Assembly: GCA_020693165.1 (NCBI GenBank)
Contig: JAIMJQ010000026.1
Location: 1 to 32,874, forward strand
DNA: 32,874 nt
Direction: 5' to 3'
DNA from: Xanthomonas sp.
Lineage (GTDB): Bacteria; Pseudomonadota; Gammaproteobacteria; Xanthomonadales; SZUA-5
How positions within the stretch are numbered: the first letter of the stretch is position 1; each line of letters starts with the position of its first letter. The position numbers and the translations under genes were made by a program. Below the pieces are notes generated by a model. It did not search any database. It saw only the letters and a program-made list of their open reading frames with translations, and was not told where the DNA came from. Positions 20,911 to 27,565 of this stretch are shown piece by piece.

Positions 20911-21141
20911 ATGTGGGCGGTTCTTGAAGTTCCGCTGATCCTGTTCCTGGTGGTGGTGGTGCCGATCTGGTTGGTACTGCACTACCGAAGCAAGCGCGCG
21001 GCGAACACCGCGACGCAGCCGATCGGCACTGAGGGTGACGTCACCGAGTTGTGGCAGGCAACTCGGCGCATGGAAGAGCGCATCCGGACGCTGGAACGCA
21101 TCCTGGATGCCGATGCACCGAACTGGCGAGGTCGCACATGA
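20911..21141 (+). CDS. pspB: phage shock protein B
   Basis: A 76-residue inner-membrane protein. One hydrophobic N-terminal helix (about 5-24) is followed by a short basic stretch HYRSKR and a coiled-coil LWQATRRMEERIRTLERIL, the classical PspB layout. It works with PspC to sense membrane stress and recruit PspA. Its stop overlaps the pspC start as ATGA. Confidence 0.93.
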   Translation: MWAVLEVPLILFLVVVVPIWLVLHYRSKRAANTATQPIGTEGDVTELWQATRRMEERIRTLERILDADAPNWRGRT

Positions 21142-21587
21142 GCCGCAGTCATCGTTTTGGATATGAGTACGCTTCGAGCCAATGGACGGGGGCAGCATCG
21201 ATGAATCAGAGCTACAGCCCGAGCCCGCGCTTGTACCGCGACGTCGATCGTCGTTGGTTGGCCGGCGTACTCGCCGGAGCGGCCGGCCATTTCGGTTGGA
21301 ATCTGGCCGCACTGCGCATCGTCACCATGGTCGCCTGCATGACGCCGATTGTGCCGGTGATCCTCGTCGGCTACATCCTCGCGGCGTTGATCCTGCCGCC
21401 GCGTTCGACCATGCCGCCGCCCGCGCCGGCCGCCAGCGAGTGGCAATCGGCGCCGCCGCCGGGCGTGACTGCATCCGAGTTGAAGTACCGTATCCGCGAG
21501 ATGGAAGACCGGCTCCGGGCGATGGAGGCCTACGTCACCAGCGCCCAGTACGAGATCGACCGCGAACTGAAACGCGACTCGAACTGA
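21138..21587 (+). CDS. pspC: phage shock protein C (PspC domain)
   Basis: A 149-residue membrane protein. The PspC domain occupies about 31-90 (RLYRDVDRRWLAGVLAGAAGHFGWNLAALRIV, then a second hydrophobic helix VPVILVGYILAALILPPR). A C-terminal coiled coil follows (ELKYRIREMEDRLRAMEAYV). The start at 21138 has a GAGG ribosome binding site and overlaps pspB; a later ATG at 21201 would lose a weakly conserved N-terminal tail and cannot be excluded. Confidence 0.92.
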   Translation: MSRSHRFGYEYASSQWTGAASMNQSYSPSPRLYRDVDRRWLAGVLAGAAGHFGWNLAALRIVTMVACMTPIVPVILVGYILAALILPPRSTMPPPAPAASEWQSAPPPGVTASELKYRIREMEDRLRAMEAYVTSAQYEIDRELKRDSN

Positions 21588-21608
21588 GCTGATCGGCAGT
21601 TGGAGAGC

Positions 21609-21632
21609 GACGGCCCGCGCGAGCGGGCCGTC
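21609..21632 (+). terminator. hairpin terminator after pspC
   Basis: Perfect 10-bp stem GACGGCCCGC, loop GCGA, GCGGGCCGTC, followed by a weak GTCGTT tail. Placed 21 nt after the pspC stop codon. Confidence 0.7.
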
Positions 21633-21683
21633 GTCGTTGGGTGGCGTCATTGCCGCGCGGGTCCGGCGCGACAAAAGAGGATC

Positions 21684-21703
21684 TTGTCCGCAAAGGACAA
21701 AAA
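21684..21703. repeat. GGACGCAAA-family element, minimal copy
   Basis: TTGTCCGCAAAGGACAAAAA has the terminal inverted parts of the arrays at 15061 and 31601 but no full internal unit. It lies between the psp terminator and mrp. Confidence 0.75.
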
Positions 21704-21814
21704 TGAAGTCAGCGACCCGCCGCGTCCGACAAGAGCCTGCCTGGCTTGGCTTGCGCGCCGCATTTCACGTCGCCTGCCGCATACTCGCGGGCTTTTCAGC
21801 ATGGGAGACCGGGA

Positions 21815-22906
21815 ATGTCCGCATTGACCCAGGATGACGTCCGCGCGCTGCTCGCTACGTTCGTCGATCCACATCACGGCGAGAATCTGGTGGCGGCCGG
21901 CAGCGTGCGCGGCGTCGGTGTCGATGGTGCCAACGTCGCCGTCGAGATTGGTCTTGGCTATCCGGCCGAGAGCTGGTGCGAGACGCTCGCGGCAGAGGTG
22001 AAGGCCGTCCTCGAAGCCGATCCGCGCATCCAGCGCGCGGTGGTCGACGTCGGCTGGCAGGTGATCGCGCACAAGGTGCAGCAGGGTCTGACGCCGCTGC
22101 CCGAGGTGAAGAACATCATCGCGGTGGCCAGCGGCAAGGGCGGCGTCGGCAAGAGCACCACCGCGGTCAACCTGGCGCTGGCGCTGCAGGCCGAAGGCGC
22201 GGTGGTCGGCATCCTCGACGCCGACATCTACGGCCCCAGCCAGCCGCGCATGCTCGGCATTTCCGGCAAGCCGGACACCCGCGACGGCAAGGTGATCGTG
22301 CCCAAGAGCGCCTACGGCCTGCAGGTGATGTCGATCGGCTTCATGATCGAAGAAGACACGCCGATGATCTGGCGCGGCCCGATGGTCACCCAGGCGCTGC
22401 AGCAGTTGCTCAACGAGACCGACTGGCAGGGCCTCGATTACCTGGTGATCGATCTGCCGCCGGGCACCGGCGATATCCAGCTGACCCTGTGCCAGCGGGT
22501 GCCGGTGTCGGGCGCGGTGATCGTCACCACGCCGCAGGACATCGCCCTGCTGGACGCGCGCAAGGGACTGAAGATGTTCGAGAAAGTGGCCGTGCCGGTG
22601 CTCGGCATCGTCGAGAACATGAGCACCCACGTGTGCAGCAACTGTGGCCACGTCGAACCGATCTTCGGCAGTGGCGGCGGCGAACGCATGGCCGAGCAAT
22701 ATGGCGTCGCACTGCTCGGCCGCCTGCCGCTGGACATTCGCATCCGCGAGGAATCGGATTCTGGCCACCCGACCGTGCTCGCCGCACCCGATTCGGCGAT
22801 CGCCGCGACCTATCGCGAGATCGCCCGCAAGGTCGCCGGACGCCTCAGCCGGCAGGCGCGCAACAAGTCGATCGGCTTCCCGAACATCGTCATCCAGAGC
22901 ACCTAG
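21815..22906 (+). CDS. apbC: Mrp/NBP35-family iron-sulfur cluster carrier ATPase (ApbC)
   Basis: A 363-residue P-loop ATPase that carries Fe-S clusters to target apoproteins in the cytosol. An N-terminal MIP18-like domain (about 1-85) is followed by the deviant Walker A GKGGVGKST, the switch IYGPSQPRMLG, the Walker B region LVIDLPPGTGDIQL and the cluster-binding pair in THVCSNCGHVEPIFGSGGG (CxxC). This order is canonical. A GGAGACCGGGA stretch serves as ribosome binding site. Apparently monocistronic, with a terminator after it. Confidence 0.96.
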   Translation: MSALTQDDVRALLATFVDPHHGENLVAAGSVRGVGVDGANVAVEIGLGYPAESWCETLAAEVKAVLEADPRIQRAVVDVGWQVIAHKVQQGLTPLPEVKNIIAVASGKGGVGKSTTAVNLALALQAEGAVVGILDADIYGPSQPRMLGISGKPDTRDGKVIVPKSAYGLQVMSIGFMIEEDTPMIWRGPMVTQALQQLLNETDWQGLDYLVIDLPPGTGDIQLTLCQRVPVSGAVIVTTPQDIALLDARKGLKMFEKVAVPVLGIVENMSTHVCSNCGHVEPIFGSGGGERMAEQYGVALLGRLPLDIRIREESDSGHPTVLAAPDSAIAATYREIARKVAGRLSRQARNKSIGFPNIVIQST

Positions 22907-22914
22907 ATTGGAAA

Positions 22915-22948
22915 GGGCGCTGCGACGTCCCGCAGCGCCCAGTTTCTT
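22915..22948. terminator. intrinsic terminator, probably bidirectional
   Basis: Perfect 10-bp stem GGGCGCTGCG / CGCAGCGCCC with a 6-nt loop, followed on the plus strand by AGTTTCTT and on the minus strand by TTTCC. It sits between the convergent apbC and the small secreted protein gene. Confidence 0.8.
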
Positions 22949-22950
22949 GA

Positions 22951-23421
22951 CTAATTTCCGATCAGATCGCTAAAGGATACAAGCAGGCATGCGTTATAGT
23001 TAGCGCAGCTATGATTGCTCCAAACAAACGGAACCCAGCCATATTGACCAGTTCCCTGCCGCGGGTCGGAGCCTTCTGTAGTTGGCGCGTCCGACCTCTG
23101 GTACCTATCCGTTCGACTGTATCTGGTGCAAACGGTTGGGGTTGCGCACTCAGTCCACTCTTGGGTGACCTCATCACCCGGCTCGGCATCCGAATCCGGC
23201 TCGGGGGGGCCACCCCCTTCTGTTTTTACATGGTTTTGGTTACCTTCAATAATTTCCGTCTGATATGTCACCCGGAATCCGACAGCGCTTGCACCAGGCT
23301 GGGGAGGGCCACCCGTGACACCAAACCCGTCCGCGTCCTTTGAGTAAGCGGACCCAGAAACGTGCATTGAAAATGCAAACACAGCTATGCCAATAGTTCT
23401 TGCAAAACTAACATTACCCAT
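22951..23421 (-). CDS. hypothetical secreted protein of atypical base composition
   Basis: A 156-residue protein with an N-terminal signal peptide (SFARTIGIAVFAFSMHVSGSAYS). The mature part is polar, rich in Gly, Pro, Thr and Glu, with a GGGPPEPDSDAEPGDE linker. Four cysteines (CATPTVC and CANYNAC) suggest two disulfides. I recognise no family. A TTTTGGAG sequence about 9 nt before the ATG and the adjoining terminator support a real gene. Its DNA is clearly more AT-rich and uses codons unlike the neighbours, suggesting recent acquisition or relaxed selection. Confidence 0.68.
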   Translation of the reverse strand: MGNVSFARTIGIAVFAFSMHVSGSAYSKDADGFGVTGGPPQPGASAVGFRVTYQTEIIEGNQNHVKTEGGGPPEPDSDAEPGDEVTQEWTECATPTVCTRYSRTDRYQRSDAPTTEGSDPRQGTGQYGWVPFVWSNHSCANYNACLLVSFSDLIGN

Positions 23422-23605
23422 TATTCACTCCAAAAGAGGGTGTTAAGTCGTCGCGTGTCGCGGAACGTAAATCAACGCATCGTAACATCTGTGTCAACAC
23501 TGCGTGAAGCATGCCGCGGTCATGCTGCAGTCGCAATCGTCACCAAGTGAAATTTGCCTGACACGGCGCTATCGTCCGTCCACCCCTAGTTGCGAGGTTC
23601 TACCC
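23422..23605. other. AT-richer divergent intergenic region
   Basis: About 180 nt between the divergent small secreted protein and S9 peptidase genes. It must hold both promoters, but no box could be assigned with confidence. Confidence 0.4.
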
Positions 23606-25555
23606 ATGTTTCTGCGTGGATTGTGTCTGGCGTTGCTGCTGGTCAGCGACGTCGCCGGAGCGGCGACCGCCGCCGAACTGCCGGTCAAGGATTTCTGGCG
23701 TCACAGCGAGTTCGAGCAGATCCGGATCTCTCCGGATGGCAAGTACCTGGCTGCGACCGTGCCCGATGAAGAAACGCGGGCGCTGGTGATCTTCACCCGC
23801 AAGGACCGCAAGGTTTCCGGCGTGGCGCGCTTCACCGACTCGCGCCAGGTTGGCGCGTTTGCGTGGGTCAACAACGATCGCGTCGCCTTCACCATGAGCG
23901 ACCGTGGCGGTCGTCTGGTGCGACCGCAGCCGCGCGGCGAACTGTTGTTCATGCGCGCCGATGGCAAGGACAAAGCCGCCTACGCCGGTGGTTCGCGCGG
24001 TTCGCTGTTGTCGCGCACGCTGCGCGATGGCAGCGACTACGTGATCGTCACCGACTTCCTGCCGAGCCAGCGCCAGGAGCAGGCGGACGTCGTGCTTTAT
24101 CGCGTCAACGCCAAGACCGCCAAGTCGATGAAAGTGGCGTTTTCGCCGGTGCCGAATGCGGGCTTCACGCTGACCCGCGACGGCGAGCCGCGCGTCGCCT
24201 CCGGTGGCGTCGGCTATCGCCAGAGCGAGGTCCATTATTACAACGCCGAGCAGAAGTCCTGGCGCAAGATCCACGCCGAGAAGGACACCGGCGTGCCGAT
24301 GAATCCGTGGGTCATGCACAGCGACAACCGCCGCTTCTATGCCGTGATGCCGGAAAAGTCCGGCCCGCATGGGCTGTATCTGGTGGATGAGAACGGCAAG
24401 CGCGAACTGGTGGTGCGCGACGAGGTGTCCGATCCGGCCGGGGTGGTCATGTCGCTCGATGGCAAGGACGTGATCGGCGTCGAGTTCAGCTCGACCATGC
24501 CCAAGCGCCACTGGATCCTGCCGGACCACCCCGATGCGATCCTGCTGAAGAACCTGCAGCGCAGCTTCGCCGGCCAGTGGGTGAACTTCAGCAATGCCAC
24601 CGACGACGGCAACCTGATCGTGGTCAATGTGCGCAGCGATCGCAATGCCGGCGAGTTCTACATCTACGATCGCGAGGCCAAGCAGGCGACCTACCTCGCC
24701 AGCGTGCGCCAGTGGATGGACCCGGAGCTGATGGCGGAGATGAGGCCGATCCAGTTCAAGGCGCGCGATGGCCTGACCATCCATGGCTGGCTGACGCTGC
24801 CGAAGGGCTCGGATGGCAAGAACCTGCCGCTGATCGTCAACCCGCACGGCGGCCCGTATGGTCCCTACGACGACTGGGGCTTCAATCCGGAAATCCAGTT
24901 GTTCGCCTCGCGTGGTTACGCCGTGCTGCAGCCGAACTTCCGTGGCTCCGGTGGTTTTGGTCGCGAGTTCGAGGAGATCGGCTATCGTCAGTGGGGCGGC
25001 ACCATGCAGGACGACGTCACCGATGCCACCCAGTGGGCGATCAAGGAAGGCATCGCCGATCCGAACCGCGTGTGCATCTACGGCGCCAGTTACGGTGCCT
25101 ATGCGTCGCTGATGGGCGTCGCCAAGGAGCCGGACCTTTACCGGTGCGCGATCGGCTTCGTCGGTGTCTATGACCTGAAGACCATGTACAGCCGCGGCGA
25201 CATCCGCGAGCGCGACTCCGGTGTCGACTTCCTCGAGGAGGTCCTCGGCAAGTCCGAGGACGAACTGGCCAGTCGTTCGCCGGCGCGCCTGGCGAAGAAC
25301 ATCAAGGTGCCGGTGGTCATCGTCGCCGGTGGCGAGGATCGCCGCACACCGCCGAAGCAGAGCGAAATCCTGGTCGCCGCACTCAAGAGCGCCGGCAAGG
25401 AGAATCTCGTCGAGGAGTTCTACGTGCAACCCGGCGAAGGCCACGGCTTCTACGAGGTCGAGCACAACCTCAAGCTTTACAACACCTTCCTCGGCTTCTT
25501 CGACCGTCACATCGGCGCCAAGGCCAAGGCGCCGGAAGCGGCTGCGCTGCAATAA
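23606..25555 (+). CDS. S9 family (prolyl oligopeptidase-type) exported serine peptidase
   Basis: A 649-residue enzyme with a signal peptide (1 to about 23, LALLLVSDVAGAATA). A beta-propeller domain (about 30-390) is followed by an alpha/beta hydrolase domain beginning near MRPIQFKARDGLTIHGWLTLP. The catalytic triad is Ser495 in YGASYGAYAS, Asp578 in AGGEDRRTP and His613 in GEGHGF. The oxyanion-site segment NPHGGPYGPYDDWGFNPE is typical of acylaminoacyl- and dipeptidyl-peptidase-like S9 members. Predicted to trim short peptides in the periplasm. An earlier in-frame start at 23504 is rejected because it would precede the signal peptide with unconserved sequence. Confidence 0.94.
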   Translation: MFLRGLCLALLLVSDVAGAATAAELPVKDFWRHSEFEQIRISPDGKYLAATVPDEETRALVIFTRKDRKVSGVARFTDSRQVGAFAWVNNDRVAFTMSDRGGRLVRPQPRGELLFMRADGKDKAAYAGGSRGSLLSRTLRDGSDYVIVTDFLPSQRQEQADVVLYRVNAKTAKSMKVAFSPVPNAGFTLTRDGEPRVASGGVGYRQSEVHYYNAEQKSWRKIHAEKDTGVPMNPWVMHSDNRRFYAVMPEKSGPHGLYLVDENGKRELVVRDEVSDPAGVVMSLDGKDVIGVEFSSTMPKRHWILPDHPDAILLKNLQRSFAGQWVNFSNATDDGNLIVVNVRSDRNAGEFYIYDREAKQATYLASVRQWMDPELMAEMRPIQFKARDGLTIHGWLTLPKGSDGKNLPLIVNPHGGPYGPYDDWGFNPEIQLFASRGYAVLQPNFRGSGGFGREFEEIGYRQWGGTMQDDVTDATQWAIKEGIADPNRVCIYGASYGAYASLMGVAKEPDLYRCAIGFVGVYDLKTMYSRGDIRERDSGVDFLEEVLGKSEDELASRSPARLAKNIKVPVVIVAGGEDRRTPPKQSEILVAALKSAGKENLVEEFYVQPGEGHGFYEVEHNLKLYNTFLGFFDRHIGAKAKAPEAAALQ

Positions 25556-25566
25556 CGTTCGACGCG

Positions 25567-25586
25567 GCGCCCGCGCAGGCGGGCGC
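25567..25586 (+). terminator. GC-rich hairpin after the S9 peptidase
   Basis: GCGCCCGC, loop GCAG, GCGGGCGC, 12 nt after the stop codon, without a T-run. Confidence 0.5.
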
Positions 25587-25603
25587 GATGATGCCTCCCC
25601 GGC

Positions 25604-25766
25604 TTTGGTGGGTTCGAACCTTGTCCGAACGCGCCTGGCCGGGGACGGGAACAAGCGTCCGGACAAGGTCTGGACCCACGAACTGCGGGCGGTAGTGGGT
25701 TCGGACCTTGTTCGAGCGCTCTGGCTTCGGGTCGGTGACAAGCGTCCACACGAGCCCCGGACCCAC
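25604..25766. repeat. two REP-like inverted pairs, family A (BIME)
   Basis: Unit 1 (25604-25679) opens with TTGGTGGGTTCGAACCTTG and ends with CAAGCGTCCGGACAAGGTC and TGGACCCAC, an inverted copy of the opening. Unit 2 (25695-25766) repeats the scheme with GTGGGTTCGGACCTTG and ACAAGCGTCC, then CGGACCCAC. The second unit ends 2 bp from the stop codon of the Mur ligase gene. It fills the space between convergent genes. Confidence 0.85.
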
Positions 25767-25768
25767 GA

Positions 25769-27463
25769 TCATCCCTCGCGCAACCGCCCGAACACCGTCT
25801 CGACCTCGCTGTGAACGAACATCACGGCGAGATCGCCCGGCTGCAGCCACGCCAGCGTCCGCTGCAGCGCCTCGCTGTCGGTCTCGCACTCCTCGATGCG
25901 CCCGGCGTCGAGGCCGCCGGCGGCGGCACCCTGGCGCAACAGCGCCGGAATTGCGCCGGTCTCGCGCCCGCGCCGGTACTTGGGCATGTCCTTGACGATC
26001 AGATGATCCGGATTCTCGCGCGCGGCCAGTTCGCCGAGCGAGCGGATCGCGTCGTCCTGGCGATCGCCCGCCTGCCCGATCGAGATCAACAGGCGCCGGT
26101 GCGGCAGGCCGCGCGCGCTATTGAAGATCGCCGCCAGGCTGTCCGGGTTATGGCCGAAGTCGGCAAGCACCTGCGCGCCCGAGCGCAAGGTGTAAAGGTT
26201 GGCGCGCCCCGGATTGTCGTCGACCGAGCGGCCAAAACTCATCAGGGTCGAACGGATCGCCGCCAGCGGCAGCTTCAACTGGATCGCCGCGGCCGCCGCC
26301 GCCAGGCAATTGGCGATGTTGTGGCGCGCGCTGGCTCCGCCCGGCAGGCCGATCTCATGCAGCCCGACCAGATCGATGCGCCGATGCGGTTGCTCATAGA
26401 CCAACCGGCCATCGCGCACGGTCGCCACGCCGCGTAGTGCGCGCGTGCTGCGCAGCGTCGCCGGATTCGCTGGCTGTACCGCGAACCAGGCGGTGTCGCG
26501 GTCGACGCGCCGCGCCTGCTCGCGGCACCACTCGTTCTCGGCATTGGTGACCAGCACGCCATGCGGCTTGAGCGCCTTGGCCACCAGGAACTTGACCTCG
26601 GCCAGTTGGCCGAGCGTGTGGATTCCCATGTCATTGAGGTGATCGTCGGCGATGTTGGTGACGATCGCGACATCGGCGGTACGCACCGACAGCCCGCGCC
26701 GGAGCATGCCGCCGCGCGCCACTTCGAGTACCGCGAACCCGGTTTGCGGATGGCGCAGCACCTTGCGCGCGCCGCCCGGACCGGAATAGTCGTCGCGATC
26801 GAGCACCTCGCCGCCGACTTCGACAGAGTCCGTGCAGCAGTGGCCGGTCACGCGCCCGGCGACGGAGGCCATGCGCGCCAGCATGCGCGTGGTCGTGGTC
26901 TTGCCGTTGGTGCCGGTAACCAGCGCCACCGGTATGCGATGGCGCACGCTCGGCCAGTCGATGCAGTCCGGGTCCGGCACGGATTCATCGGCGAAGGTCT
27001 GCGCAAAGCGGCCCTCGCCGACACTGAGATCGCCGTCGCCGACCAGCAGTTGCGCGTGCTCCTTCAACGCCCGCTCGCGAAAGGCCACCAGCGCCGGATT
27101 GGCGGCGTTGTCGCGACGCCGCTGCAGCCGTGCGCGGATGCGTGAGCGGCGCGGCACCTCGTGGTCGATGACGCCCGACAGCGCCAGCTCCCACGCCCAC
27201 TCGGCGATGAAGGTGGCGACCATCAACTGGTCGATCGGCGCTTCCAGCGCGCAGTGCAGCGTCGGCTCGAACCAGCGCGTGACCCGCGCGAGCTCGCCCC
27301 AGCCCAAGGCCACCGTGAAGCGTCGCACCTCGCGCCGCCAGCGCGCAGCCAGGTGCGTGCGGATCTGCGGCGGCGGCTGCGTCTCGATTACCGCGCCGGG
27401 CCCGTCGAGCAGGATGGTGCGGCCGGTCAGGCGCCGGGTGTCGGTGAGGTAGGGGAGGGTCAT
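25769..27463 (-). CDS. stand-alone Mur ligase related to the C-terminal half of cyanophycin synthetase
   Basis: A 564-residue protein. Residues 1 to about 170 match no domain I recognise. From about 178 a Mur ligase unit follows: P-loop VTGTNGKTTTTRM (184-190), EVARGGMLRRGL, TNIADDHLNDMGIHTLGQLAEVK and a C-terminal domain starting near DDNPGRANLYTL with LADFGHNPDSL and GQAGDRQDDAIRSLGELAA. These segments closely parallel cphA just upstream (ETARGGLLKRGM; DHLGLRGIDTLDELAEVK), so it is a CphA paralogue lacking the ATP-grasp half. It probably couples an amino acid to an acidic backbone with ATP; the substrate is unknown. It follows cphA after 102 nt on the same strand. Confidence 0.9.
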   Translation of the reverse strand: MTLPYLTDTRRLTGRTILLDGPGAVIETQPPPQIRTHLAARWRREVRRFTVALGWGELARVTRWFEPTLHCALEAPIDQLMVATFIAEWAWELALSGVIDHEVPRRSRIRARLQRRRDNAANPALVAFRERALKEHAQLLVGDGDLSVGEGRFAQTFADESVPDPDCIDWPSVRHRIPVALVTGTNGKTTTTRMLARMASVAGRVTGHCCTDSVEVGGEVLDRDDYSGPGGARKVLRHPQTGFAVLEVARGGMLRRGLSVRTADVAIVTNIADDHLNDMGIHTLGQLAEVKFLVAKALKPHGVLVTNAENEWCREQARRVDRDTAWFAVQPANPATLRSTRALRGVATVRDGRLVYEQPHRRIDLVGLHEIGLPGGASARHNIANCLAAAAAAIQLKLPLAAIRSTLMSFGRSVDDNPGRANLYTLRSGAQVLADFGHNPDSLAAIFNSARGLPHRRLLISIGQAGDRQDDAIRSLGELAARENPDHLIVKDMPKYRRGRETGAIPALLRQGAAAGGLDAGRIEECETDSEALQRTLAWLQPGDLAVMFVHSEVETVFGRLREG

Positions 27464-27484
27464 CGATCAGCTCCAGCGCGCCGC

Positions 27485-27557
27485 TTTTGGTGGGTCCAGA
27501 CTTGTCTGGACGCTTTTCGCACGACGACAAGCGTTGGGACAAATCCGAACCCACCAA
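27485..27557. repeat. REP-like inverted pair, family A, between cphA and the Mur ligase
   Basis: Opens TTTTGGTGGGTCCAGAC, then TTGTCTGGACGCTTTTC, and closes with AAGCGTTGGGACAAATCCG and AACCCACCAA, an inverted copy. It occupies most of the 102-nt spacer inside a putative operon, where REP pairs can tune mRNA stability. Confidence 0.88.
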
Positions 27558-27565
27558 GGCCAGGC

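Noticed and set aside
25611-25620. GGTTCGAACC resembling a tRNA T-arm
   Set aside because: No acceptor, D or anticodon arms around it; it is part of a family A REP unit.
23600-25741. Long minus-strand open frame opposite the S9 peptidase
   Set aside because: Antisense shadow of a gene with an intact catalytic triad; its product resembles no family.
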